From Patescibacteria group bacterium (GTDB taxonomy: Bacteria > Patescibacteriota > Patescibacteriia > UBA9570 > JAHJKD01), in assembly GCA_018822435.1 (NCBI GenBank), contig JAHJKD010000038.1, positions 1 through 53,765 on the forward strand: a DNA stretch of 53,765 bases, given 5' to 3'. Under the pieces are notes generated by a model, which was not told the DNA's origin, did not search any database, and saw only the letters and a list, made by a program, of their open reading frames with translations. A program made the position numbers and the translations under genes. Each line of letters starts with the position of its first letter. Position 1 is the stretch's first letter. This document shows, piece by piece, positions 1 through 10,230 of the stretch.

Positions 1-37
1 GATATAAATTAATTAAAATAATTAACGGAGACGAACT

Positions 38-553
38 ATGAGAAATAAAAAGGGTTTTACCCTGATCGAACTCCTCATCGTCATTGCCATTATCGCATTA
101 TTGGCAACTTTGGCGATCATTTCTCTGACTACAGCTCAGAGAAAAGCAAGGGACACAAAAAGACTGGCTGATGTTAAATCTATTCAGTCCAGCGTAGAAT
201 TGTTTTTCAGCGATAACGCTGATTATCCCACGACTGGCATTGCCGTTCCTCCTGCCGCTGGTTTTAGACAGGACATGAGCACTTATATGCAGGTGCCAAA
301 TCCTCCTAACAATGATTCTAATTATGTCTATGCTGTTACTAACGATGGCACGACTGGTTATGTCGTACGTGGTACATTAGAGGACACCGGACATGAAGCC
401 ATGAATAATTCCGCCACTGGAACCATTGCCTTTGGAGCTGGTGCTACTCAATACGTTGGCGTCCAATGGACAAACGAAGCTGCTTACACTGCCTTTTCTG
501 CTGATTTCACTTGCGCTGTTGCCGATTCTGGCCTCTATTGTGCGACCGACTAA
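38..553 (+). CDS. Type IV major pilin-like protein
   Basis: A 171-aa prepilin. A short basic leader (MRNKKG) precedes FTLIELLIVIAIIALLA, the class III signal with Phe+1 and Glu+5 that prepilin peptidase cleaves and methylates. The hydrophobic alpha-1 helix is followed by RKARDTKRLADVKSIQ, which is typical of short pseudopilins and pilins. The C-terminal half is rich in Gly, Thr and Ala with two Cys near the end that could form the D-region disulfide. A GGAG lies about 8 nt before the ATG. It heads a pilus block that includes its peptidase. The product would be the pilus or pseudopilus subunit in the cytoplasmic membrane and outside the cell. Confidence 0.9.
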   Translation: MRNKKGFTLIELLIVIAIIALLATLAIISLTTAQRKARDTKRLADVKSIQSSVELFFSDNADYPTTGIAVPPAAGFRQDMSTYMQVPNPPNNDSNYVYAVTNDGTTGYVVRGTLEDTGHEAMNNSATGTIAFGAGATQYVGVQWTNEAAYTAFSADFTCAVADSGLYCATD

Positions 554-567
554 ATCTTAGTCAAAAC

Positions 568-604
568 CAAAAAAAGACCCCCTTCTAAAGGGGGTCTTTT
601 TTTG
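568..604 (+). terminator. Rho-independent terminator after the pilin gene
   Basis: A run of A and GACCCCC pairs with GGGGGTC and a run of T around a 7-nt loop, 15 nt past the pilin stop. The A-run before the stem may let it also work on the other strand. Confidence 0.9.
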
Positions 605-611
605 GTATAAT
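583..611 (+). promoter_or_regulatory. Promoter for the 96-aa gene, -35 in the terminator loop
   Basis: TATAAT at 606-611 is preceded by TG two bases upstream and lies 6 nt before the ATG at 618, so the transcript would be leaderless. A weak -35 (TTCTAA, 583-588) sits 17 bp upstream, inside the loop of the pilin terminator. The -10 is convincing; the -35 is not. Confidence 0.55.
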
Positions 612-617
612 TAATCT

Positions 618-908
618 ATGAAAAAAACAAAATTCTGGTTGATTTTTAGCATTGCCGCCCTATGTTTGGTGATGATTTTTATGGGGGCTATGAGCTATGA
701 AGCCCTGCAAAGACAAGTTGCTAATTACTACTATGATCAGGCGGAGCAAGCAATGTATGAATTTAATAACGAAAAAAGCACGGAATATATTTTAAAGGCG
801 ATTGATTGGGAGCCGGAAGCAAGTAGTCCCGAATACGCTGAATTCCAGAGAAAGCGTTCCGAGTTCTTGGCCAATGAAGAAAATAAGAAAAAATATTTAG
901 GCGAATAA
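618..908 (+). CDS. Small single-pass membrane protein, unknown function
   Basis: 96 aa. One N-terminal membrane anchor (about residues 6-26, FWLIFSIAALCLVMIFMGAM) is followed by a hydrophilic helical region rich in Tyr, Glu and Lys. The stretch with YYDQAEQAMYEF and EYILKAIDWEPE resembles a single TPR-like helix pair. It ends directly before the prepilin peptidase gene with no gap, so it is co-transcribed with it. A role in pilus assembly is plausible from position only; I do not recognise the family. Confidence 0.7.
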   Translation: MKKTKFWLIFSIAALCLVMIFMGAMSYEALQRQVANYYYDQAEQAMYEFNNEKSTEYILKAIDWEPEASSPEYAEFQRKRSEFLANEENKKKYLGE

Positions 909-1670
909 ATGCAGAACGAAATAATACTTTATATTTCAATCATACTTTTAGGCCTCATGATAGGCAGCTTTTTAAACGCCTTAATCTACCGCTTAAAATC
1001 AGGAGACAGCATTGTTACCGAGCGGTCCAAATGCCCAGCCTGTAATCAGAAGCTGGGACCGGTCGACCTGATTCCGGTTTTTAGTTTTATCTGGCTTAAA
1101 GGTAAGTGCCGTTTTTGCAAAGCCGGCATTTCCTGGCAGTATCCGATCATAGAAATAATCACGACTGCTTTATTTGTTATTGGCTATTATTATTTTGGTT
1201 TGACCGGTGAACTAATTGCCTTCTGGGTCCTCACTTGCTTCATGATCATAATTTTCACTTATGACCTTAAGCATTATCTTATCCTGGATAAAGTAACAAT
1301 CCCAGGCATGATCGTGGCCTTGCTCTTTGCCCTGTTTATTTATCAGCTGAGTTTCTGGCAGATATTCATTGGTGCAATTATTGGCGGAGGAATTTTCTGG
1401 TTTCAATATGCTATTTCAAAAGGTAAATGGGTAGGCGGCGGCGATATTCGCCTCGGCCTGATGATGGGAATATTTCTTGGCTGGGAAAAACTTCTGGTCG
1501 CATTATTTTTGGCTTATTTAATAGGTGCCCTTTTTGCCATTGCTTTATTGATCGGAAAGAAAAAAGGCATGAAATCTGAATTGCCCTTTGGCACTTTCCT
1601 GGCTGCCTCGGCTGTTATTACACTTTTGTTTGGCGATCAGATAATTAACTGGTACTTAAGCTTGTTATGA
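909..1670 (+). CDS. pilD: Prepilin peptidase / N-methyltransferase (A24 aspartic protease)
   Basis: 253 aa, the usual size. The N-terminal part has the GSFLNALIYRL segment and two CxxC pairs (CPAC and CRFC), the cytoplasmic zinc-binding domain of bifunctional PilD enzymes. The two catalytic Asp are visible in FTYDLKHYLI and VGGGDIRLG, the latter matching the GxGD-type motif. Several hydrophobic helices make it an integral membrane enzyme. It cleaves the prepilin leaders encoded around it and methylates the new N terminus. Its stop overlaps the next pilin start (ATGA). Confidence 0.95.
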   Translation: MQNEIILYISIILLGLMIGSFLNALIYRLKSGDSIVTERSKCPACNQKLGPVDLIPVFSFIWLKGKCRFCKAGISWQYPIIEIITTALFVIGYYYFGLTGELIAFWVLTCFMIIIFTYDLKHYLILDKVTIPGMIVALLFALFIYQLSFWQIFIGAIIGGGIFWFQYAISKGKWVGGGDIRLGLMMGIFLGWEKLLVALFLAYLIGALFAIALLIGKKKGMKSELPFGTFLAASAVITLLFGDQIINWYLSLL

Positions 1671-2269
1671 ATAAACGAGGTTTTACACTAATCGAAATTT
1701 TAGTCAGTCTGGCTGCTATTGGCATTATGATGACTGTGGTTATTCTTCGTTTTCAGGGAGTGGCTTCCGCTGAGCGCAGTCTGAATATTTCTACTGATGA
1801 AATCAGGAGCGTGATCCAACTGGCCCAGGATTATTCTCGTTCATCATATGACTGTTGTGAAGGGGAGATTATTTATGCTTATGGAATTTTTGTTGATTTG
1901 GATAACACGCCTGGGCAATATCTAATATTTGCTGATAAAAATAATAATTTTATTTACGATGGCATTGCTACTGATGCGGTTATTGATGAATTTAATTTAC
2001 CTAATGATGTCGAATTTGATGACTGGTGGTATGATTTTGGCATGACCCGGCATGTCACCGGCGACCATACGCTTGCGTTTCCTATTCCTTCCGGCAATGC
2101 TTATGACGATGGTGTAGATATTTCCAGGGACCTTCGCATCGGCCTTGTTTATCCCGGCGCCCCCAAATATAAATATTTTTTCGTGGACGGCAGCTCGTGG
2201 CAGGTAACAGTTGTGCAGGAATTTCACGATGATCCCATTGATATTCCTCCCCCTCCCGGACCAAAATAA
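1667..2269 (+). CDS. Type IV minor pilin / pseudopilin
   Basis: 200 aa with the prepilin signal MNKRGFTLIEILVSLAAIGIM (cleavage after Gly5, Glu+5 present), then a long hydrophobic helix. The mature domain is acidic and aromatic with a proline-rich tail (DIPPPPGPK). It overlaps pilD by 4 nt and ends on the base where the next prepilin begins, showing translational coupling. GspH/FimT-like minor pilins have this size and arrangement; the exact subclass cannot be fixed without a profile search. Confidence 0.85.
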   Translation: MNKRGFTLIEILVSLAAIGIMMTVVILRFQGVASAERSLNISTDEIRSVIQLAQDYSRSSYDCCEGEIIYAYGIFVDLDNTPGQYLIFADKNNNFIYDGIATDAVIDEFNLPNDVEFDDWWYDFGMTRHVTGDHTLAFPIPSGNAYDDGVDISRDLRIGLVYPGAPKYKYFFVDGSSWQVTVVQEFHDDPIDIPPPPGPK

Positions 2270-2916
2270 TGAATATTTTTAATAACAAAAAAGGGCAATC
2301 ACTAGTCGAAGCCATTGGCGCGGTCGCTATTATTTTAACCGGCATTGTCGTGGTTGTAGCCATGCTTATTTATGCTATCAATGCCGCCCAAATTGCTTCC
2401 TTAAAAAATCAGGCTCATTTCTTGGCTGTAGAAGGAATAGAGTTAACTCGCTATCTTCGTGATAATAACTTTTTAGAAATTGAAGGTGGAGAAATAACTG
2501 GTACGCCTTTTGTTGATGTGGGTGCTTATTTTGGCGAAGATAGATATAATATTCCCCGCATTCAACCTGAAGCAGCTGCTCAAGATGAAAGATATTTTAA
2601 TTCTTTTTTTCTAAATAGTCAGGAAACTTGCAGCGATCATCCCTGCCGGCAGATTATTGACACGACTCCATTTTATACTAATGAAAACGGTTTGCTTGAA
2701 TCAGGTGAATCAGGCACTCTTTTTAACCGGTGGACAATATTATACGAGATATGCGAAGGTAACGTCATTATGGACACTGTTGGCCAAGAGTGCTCTGATT
2801 TGAGCCTGTTTACAATTGGCGTAAAAGTGGAATCTCATGTTGAATTCACCAAAGGGCCGAATACTCACGACTATGTTTTAGAAGAAGAGATATATAACTG
2901 GAAATATGATTATTAA
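2269..2916 (+). CDS. Prepilin-like minor pilin (PilV-like)
   Basis: 215 aa. The leader is MNIFNNKKGQSLVEAIGAVAIILTG: a basic leader ending in Gly, then QSLVEA with Glu at +5, then a hydrophobic helix, as in PilV/GspI-type minor pilins. The text AVEGIELTRYLRDNN after the helix resembles this group in other CPR pilin operons. Four Cys occur in the C-terminal half (ETCSDHPCR plus two more), which could form disulfides outside the cell. It overlaps the next gene by 11 nt. Confidence 0.8.
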   Translation: MNIFNNKKGQSLVEAIGAVAIILTGIVVVVAMLIYAINAAQIASLKNQAHFLAVEGIELTRYLRDNNFLEIEGGEITGTPFVDVGAYFGEDRYNIPRIQPEAAAQDERYFNSFFLNSQETCSDHPCRQIIDTTPFYTNENGLLESGESGTLFNRWTILYEICEGNVIMDTVGQECSDLSLFTIGVKVESHVEFTKGPNTHDYVLEEEIYNWKYDY

Positions 2917-3448
2917 GAACCAACAAGGTCTATCAATTATTGAAATGGTCGTCGCTATGGCCGTGTTTATCCTGGCCATGACTTTAGCGATTGGTTTATT
3001 AATGTTATTCCTTCAAAATCCTGCCCTAATTTCGGGCCGGTATAACATGGAGCGGAGCACGCAGATTATTTTAGACGACATTCTCCATGATTTTAAAAAC
3101 TACCAGCTAGATTACGGCCGGTATCCTCTCAAAGAGATCCCTGATTGGTCTGTAAATGAAGACATCTATTTAATTAATAGTGAAGGCGAAGAAGTTACTT
3201 ATCATTATGACGGCACGAATATATACCGGCAAATTGGCAGCGGTGGCAATGAACAGCTAAATCCTGATACTTTTCAATTTACCCAAGCTTATTTTGCCAT
3301 CAATCCCCCGACCAGCCCGTGGGAAGAGCCGACCATGGAAAACTATCAGCCCATAATCACGGTAAAATTACAGGCGGAAACATTAAAAGCTGAACCTCAA
3401 GTTTATCAATTGCAGTCCACGGCTGTTTCCCGAATTTATTTAAGGTAA
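2906..3448 (+). CDS. Prepilin-like minor pilin (PilW/GspJ-like)
   Basis: 180 aa. MIIKNQQGLSIIEMVVAMAVFILAM carries the Gly before the cleavage site and Glu+5 of a class III prepilin signal, then one membrane helix. The mature part (RYNMERSTQIILDDI and a beta-rich tail) fits a PilW/GspJ-type minor pilin. It is embedded in the pilin operon with an 11-nt overlap upstream and a 3-nt gap downstream. Confidence 0.8.
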   Translation: MIIKNQQGLSIIEMVVAMAVFILAMTLAIGLLMLFLQNPALISGRYNMERSTQIILDDILHDFKNYQLDYGRYPLKEIPDWSVNEDIYLINSEGEEVTYHYDGTNIYRQIGSGGNEQLNPDTFQFTQAYFAINPPTSPWEEPTMENYQPIITVKLQAETLKAEPQVYQLQSTAVSRIYLR

Positions 3449-3451
3449 ATT

Positions 3452-4288
3452 ATGAAAAAGAACGAACAAGGCTCAATCATTGTTATCACAGTTATTATCA
3501 TGTTTGTTATTTCTGCCATAGCTATTAGTTTGATATTTGGCGTAATAAATTCAATCCGGTCTCTTACGGTCGTTCTTGATTCTACTAAAGCTTATTATGC
3601 GGCTGAAACAGGTTTAGAGCGGTCCCTTTATGAAATTAATCAGGAACGTCTGGCCAAGGGATTGATGTCTGACGCTTTGGCAACCAGCCGGGCTTTGAAT
3701 GAAAATTTGGATAATAACAGCAGTTATGAAATCAGAAGCGTAATAGCTACCGAAGATAATGCTTTTTTTGATTTAGAAAAATTAGAAGTAGCTGAAGTCG
3801 ATTATTTTGATCCAGACAATCCGACCCAGTCAATTATTACTGATCCCGCCTCTCAAGTAGACATCAGCTGGGATGACGGCGGTGATTGCGCCAGCTCGGC
3901 TGAAGTAGAAATTAGCGTGGGCCAATGGCAGGAAGGCCAATGGGCGGAAAGTCCTGATCAAATATTTAAATTTATTTCCACCACTTCGCCTGCTTCTTAT
4001 GGCCTGCTTACTAACTGGGTTTACCGCGTGCGCGCTCGCCCCCTTAATTGCGGTGTAAAAAATCTTGAAATTCAAGCATATGTAAATGATGCTACTCCTG
4101 ATCCTCCAATTATTCCGATTTACGGCCAGATCGGCATTACGTCATTGGGCCAAGCTGGTAAATCCCAGGCTGCTTTGCAAGCCCGGACAACTTGGAATGC
4201 CCCGGTCTATTCTCTTTATGATTTCGCCTTATTTTCTGAATGCGATATTATAAAAACTGGCGCTGCTCCGAGCGTCCTTTGTCCTTAA
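3452..4288 (+). CDS. PilX/GspK-like pilus assembly protein
   Basis: 278 aa. It begins MKKNEQGSIIVITVIIMFVISAIAIS, a prepilin-like signal without Glu at +5 but with the long N-terminal helix, followed by AYYAAETGLERSLYEIN. That AAETG-E signature after the helix is characteristic of PilX N-terminal-like proteins. Missing Glu+5 is also usual for tip-located GspK/PilX proteins. It is the last gene of the pilus block and converges on the phosphatase gene with only 12 nt between the stops. Confidence 0.8.
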   Translation: MKKNEQGSIIVITVIIMFVISAIAISLIFGVINSIRSLTVVLDSTKAYYAAETGLERSLYEINQERLAKGLMSDALATSRALNENLDNNSSYEIRSVIATEDNAFFDLEKLEVAEVDYFDPDNPTQSIITDPASQVDISWDDGGDCASSAEVEISVGQWQEGQWAESPDQIFKFISTTSPASYGLLTNWVYRVRARPLNCGVKNLEIQAYVNDATPDPPIIPIYGQIGITSLGQAGKSQAALQARTTWNAPVYSLYDFALFSECDIIKTGAAPSVLCP

Positions 4289-4300
4289 GAAATATTTACT

Positions 4301-7180
<2,880 letters not shown>

Positions 7181-7187
7181 ATAAATT

Positions 7188-7440
7188 GGACGCCTGGATT
7201 ATAACACGAAGTTACAAACCCAGACGTCCTTATCGTTCTAACTCCCCAATGAAGGGGAAGGAGCTGTCTCAACAGCAGCGTTTGAATTGGCACTGAAGGC
7301 CAGCTGCTGTTTCTGCTCAGAAGCGGAGGGTGACGCTCTTGTGCAGACCTACCTCATCCTTCATAGATTAGGCTGGGAGGCTTGCCCGGCTGGAACTGGG
7401 GTACGGGTGAACCGAACAAGCGTTGAGGTAATTCAAGCAT
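7188..7440 (+). ncRNA. Candidate structured RNA between ligA and gatC
   Basis: The 304-nt ligA-gatC gap holds no convincing ORF and is visibly richer in G+C than its neighbours. It contains several possible stems: GGACG...CGTCC with CTGG...CCAG at the 5' end, CCCC/GGGG around 7227-7241, a perfect 9-bp AACAGCAGC/GCTGCTGTT, and CTTG...CAAG near 7380-7420. A TATAAA at 7176 could start it. I see no hallmark of tmRNA, RNase P, SRP RNA or a T-box. 6S-like RNA or a new class remain possible; strand is assumed. Confidence 0.4.
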
Positions 7441-7449
7441 ATAACTAAT

Positions 7450-7478
7450 TTGAATTAAGTCAATATATCCGCTATAAT
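7450..7478 (+). promoter_or_regulatory. Promoter of gatCA, leaderless
   Basis: TTGAAT (7450-7455), a 17-bp spacer and TATAAT (7473-7478). The ATG of gatC begins 7 nt after the -10, where transcription should initiate, so the mRNA is predicted to be leaderless. No Shine-Dalgarno sequence is present. Confidence 0.75.
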
Positions 7479-7484
7479 ACCGGC

Positions 7485-7775
7485 ATGAAAATATCTCCTG
7501 AAGAAGTTAAAAAAATAGGCAAATTAGCCAAAATTACCTTATCTGAGGATGAAGTAAAAAAAATGAGTAAAGACCTTACCGCTGTTTTAGATTATGTGGA
7601 AAAACTAGATGAAGTCAAAACAGACAAAGTCGAGCCAACTTCCCAAGTAACCGGCTTACTGAACATCCGCCGCAAGGACAAAGTTGACTATGATTTTGAG
7701 CAATCAGACATGTTAGACTCTGCTCCGGAAGCAGAAGGCAATTTAATTAAAGTTAAAAAGATTTTTGATGATTAA
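7485..7775 (+). CDS. gatC: Asp/Glu-tRNA(Asn/Gln) amidotransferase subunit C
   Basis: 96 aa, standard GatC length. The N terminus ISPEEVKKIGKLAKITLSEDEVKKMSKDL is the typical GatC helix pair, and TSQVTGLLNIRRKDKVD matches the family's VLRxDxV region. It wraps around GatA in the GatCAB complex that converts mischarged Glu-tRNA(Gln) or Asp-tRNA(Asn). It overlaps gatA by 8 nt and is co-transcribed with it. gatB is not adjacent and must be elsewhere. Confidence 0.95.
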   Translation: MKISPEEVKKIGKLAKITLSEDEVKKMSKDLTAVLDYVEKLDEVKTDKVEPTSQVTGLLNIRRKDKVDYDFEQSDMLDSAPEAEGNLIKVKKIFDD

Positions 7776-9165
7776 AGAACTAAGAGCTAAGCTAGATAGT
7801 GGCGAAACATCTTCCCAAAAATTAGTGGAAGAATATTTTGATAATATCAAGAAGCTTGATAAAGATTTAAATGCTTTTATTTCGGCAGACAAAGAAAAAG
7901 CCTTAGAGCGAGCTGGAGTTGCCGACAAGACCATAAAAAAAGGTGAGGCCGATATGCTTACGGGTATTCCTTTTGCCACTAAAGACAATTATTGCGTCAA
8001 ACATTATAAAACTACGGCTGGGTCAAAAATACTAGAAGACTATAAACCCCCTTATTCTGCCACAGCTATTAAAAAATTAGAAGAATGTCCTCTTCTGGGC
8101 AAAACCAACTGTGATGAATTTGCCATGGGCGCTTCCGGAGAAAACTCGGCTTACGGCCCGACCAAGAATCCGCATGGCCACGACCATGTCGCGGGCGGTT
8201 CCTCTTCCGGATCAGCCGCTGCAGTGGCCGCAGGCATGGCGCCATTTGCATTGGGCACAGACACAGGCGGTTCAGTCAGGTTGCCGGCTTCTTTTTGCGG
8301 CATTGTTGGCCTGCGTCCGACTTATGGCCGGATTTCTCGTTATGGCATCATAGCTATGGCTTCTTCTCTTGATGTTGTTGGCACGCTTACTCAAACTGTT
8401 GAAGACGCCGCCATAGTTTTAGATAATCTGGCTGGCCAGGACTCACTCGACTCTACCACGCCGCCTATTAAAAAAGACGACTACTTGAAAGAGATAGAAA
8501 AAGATATTAAAGGCATGAAGATTGGCGTACCCATTGAATATATCAATGCTGAGGGGATTGACGAAAAAGTTAAAAAAGAAATTAACGAAGCAATAGCAAA
8601 ATTTAAAGACATGGGAGCGGAAGTAGAAGAGATGTCTTTGCCGCATACAGAATACGCCGTTGCGACATACTATATTATTGTCAGTTCTGAAGTGTCTTCA
8701 AACCTGGCCCGATATGATGGCGTCAAATACGGTCTGCGCATACCTGGTGAAACTTTAGAACAAATGTACACTGATACCCGCACCATTGGATTTGGCTGGG
8801 AAGTAGAACGCCGCATCCTTATGGGGACTTTTTCCCTTTCCGCTGGATACCAGGACAAGTATTATCAAAAAGCCCAAAAAGTACGCACTTTAATAAAACA
8901 GGACTTTGACAAAGCCTTTAAGAAATATGACATTCTCCTTACCCCAACCTCACCCACTCCGGCTTTCAAGCTGGGCGAAAAAACTAAAGATCCTTTAAGC
9001 ATGTATTTGATGGATGTTTTTACGGCTCCTTCATCTCTGGCTGGTGTTCCTGCCCTCTCGGTTCCGGCTGGTTCCGTGGATGGTTTGCCCATAGGTCTGC
9101 AACTTATCGGCCCGCAATTCGGGGAAAGACGCATATTAAGAGCTGGTCATAAATTATTGCCCTAA
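7768..9165 (+). CDS. gatA: Asp/Glu-tRNA(Asn/Gln) amidotransferase subunit A
   Basis: 465 aa amidase-signature protein. The Ser-cisSer-Lys triad is present: Lys in FATKDNYC (about residue 72), Ser in GGSSSGSAAAVA and Ser in DTGGSVRLPASFCG. GatA releases ammonia from glutamine and channels it to GatB. The ATG at 7768 is taken; the track starts one codon earlier at a TTG. The C terminus stops soon after GLPIGLQLIGPQFGERRIL, slightly shorter than most GatA, without loss of catalytic parts. Confidence 0.96.
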   Translation: MIKELRAKLDSGETSSQKLVEEYFDNIKKLDKDLNAFISADKEKALERAGVADKTIKKGEADMLTGIPFATKDNYCVKHYKTTAGSKILEDYKPPYSATAIKKLEECPLLGKTNCDEFAMGASGENSAYGPTKNPHGHDHVAGGSSSGSAAAVAAGMAPFALGTDTGGSVRLPASFCGIVGLRPTYGRISRYGIIAMASSLDVVGTLTQTVEDAAIVLDNLAGQDSLDSTTPPIKKDDYLKEIEKDIKGMKIGVPIEYINAEGIDEKVKKEINEAIAKFKDMGAEVEEMSLPHTEYAVATYYIIVSSEVSSNLARYDGVKYGLRIPGETLEQMYTDTRTIGFGWEVERRILMGTFSLSAGYQDKYYQKAQKVRTLIKQDFDKAFKKYDILLTPTSPTPAFKLGEKTKDPLSMYLMDVFTAPSSLAGVPALSVPAGSVDGLPIGLQLIGPQFGERRILRAGHKLLP

Positions 9166-9219
9166 ATCTTAAAAAATGTTAAAATCTAGGCAACAATAAA
9201 TAACTAAAATACAAAAAAT

Positions 9220-9588
9220 ATGAAAATTCTGCTCGTGGAAGACGACGAAATGCTCCACAATATGTATACCCAGAAGTTTAAGACTAAAGGATATGAAGTT
9301 ATGTCTGCTTACAATGGATCCGAAGGCGTAAAAATGGCCGAAGCGGAAACTCCTGATTTAATCCTGATGGATATTATCATGCCGAAGATGGACGGTTTTG
9401 TGGCTTTGAAAAAGATCCGCAAATCAAAAAATATTGGTGAAACACCGGTTATTATTTTAACTAATTTAGGCCAGGAAGAAGATATCAAAAAGGGCAAAGA
9501 ACTAGGCGCTGACGATTACTTTATCAAAGCCAATCATACTCCGGCTGAAGTCGTGGAAAAAGTAGAAGCTGTCTTAAAAAAGAAATAA
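9220..9588 (+). CDS. Single-domain response regulator (CheY-like receiver)
   Basis: 122 aa, a receiver domain and nothing else. The acidic pair in LLVEDDEM, the phospho-acceptor Asp51 in LILMDIIMP, the Thr in VIILTN and the Lys in YFIKANH are all in place. With no output domain it would act by protein contact, as regulators of type IV pili or phosphorelays do. No kinase gene is adjacent; a possible sensor is at the far end of the window. It stands alone between gatA and ndk. Confidence 0.93.
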   Translation: MKILLVEDDEMLHNMYTQKFKTKGYEVMSAYNGSEGVKMAEAETPDLILMDIIMPKMDGFVALKKIRKSKNIGETPVIILTNLGQEEDIKKGKELGADDYFIKANHTPAEVVEKVEAVLKKK

Positions 9589-9606
9589 TTAACAAAATTC
9601 TTCGAC

Positions 9607-9722
9607 CCTTCGATACGCCTCTCACCTCGCTCCGCTCGCTTCGGGCTACTCAGGGCACTCAGAATTTTTTCGAGTGATCCTGAGTGATTTTTGGAGCGGA
9701 GCGGAAAAAATTGTATCGAAGG
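9607..9722. repeat. Long imperfect inverted repeat, REP-like family
   Basis: A 116-bp hairpin-capable element between the response regulator and ndk. Paired blocks are CCTTCGATAC/GTATCGAAGG, CGCTCCGCTC/GAGCGGAGCG, CTCAGG/CCTGAG and CACTC/GAGTG, separated by unpaired loops. One arm is related to the element at 20811-20862. The ORF track's ndk frame runs into it, which is why that start is rejected. Confidence 0.85.
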
Positions 9723-9745
9723 ATTATGGATTAATAGAAAAAACT

Positions 9746-10207
9746 ATGGAAAGAACATTAGTTATCACAAAACCAGATGCATTGCAGAGAAATCTGTTGG
9801 GGGAAATCATCGGGCGCTTGGAAAAAAAAGGTTTAAAGCTTGTGGGCATGAAAATGATGTCGATTGATGACCTCAAAGTAGAAGAACATTATTCTCATCA
9901 TGTTGATAAGCCGTTTTTCGCCTCTTTAAAAAAATTCATGCAATCATCCCCGGTTGTATGCATGGTCTGGGAAGGCAATGAAGCAGTTGCGGCTGTCCGC
10001 TTGATCGCTGGTGAAACAAAGGGCAGTGAGGCTGATGCCGGCACTATCCGCGGCGATCTGTCCATGTCTGTCCAGGCCAATGTTGTCCATGTATCTGATT
10101 CCGTTGAAAATGCTAACCTGGAAGTAGCCAGATTTTTCGAAAAAGACGAAATCTTTGATTACAAAAAACTTGATATGCATTACGTCTACTTCGGTGACGA
10201 TGAATAA
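9746..10207 (+). CDS. ndk: Nucleoside diphosphate kinase
   Basis: 153 aa from the ATG at 9746. MERTLVITKPDALQRNLLGEI is the standard Ndk N terminus, while the 24 upstream codons in the ORF track lie in repeat DNA. The phospho-histidine is His115 in NVVHVSDS, where the usual Gly is Val (NxxHGSDS in most members). GDLSM and the ETKGSEADAGTIRGD nucleotide-binding loop are present. It transfers the gamma phosphate of ATP to other NDPs, an important salvage step in a genome likely poor in nucleotide synthesis. Confidence 0.95.
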   Translation: MERTLVITKPDALQRNLLGEIIGRLEKKGLKLVGMKMMSIDDLKVEEHYSHHVDKPFFASLKKFMQSSPVVCMVWEGNEAVAAVRLIAGETKGSEADAGTIRGDLSMSVQANVVHVSDSVENANLEVARFFEKDEIFDYKKLDMHYVYFGDDE

Positions 10208-10230
10208 ATTTTTTTCGGTAAAATAAAATT

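Noticed and set aside
7188-7440. Assignment of the ligA-gatC gap to tmRNA, RNase P, SRP RNA or a T-box
   Set aside because: None of the conserved cores of these RNAs could be found on either strand.
9674-9745. Upstream extension of ndk in the ORF track
   Set aside because: These codons lie in the inverted repeat; MERTLVITKPDA at 9746 is the family's normal N terminus.
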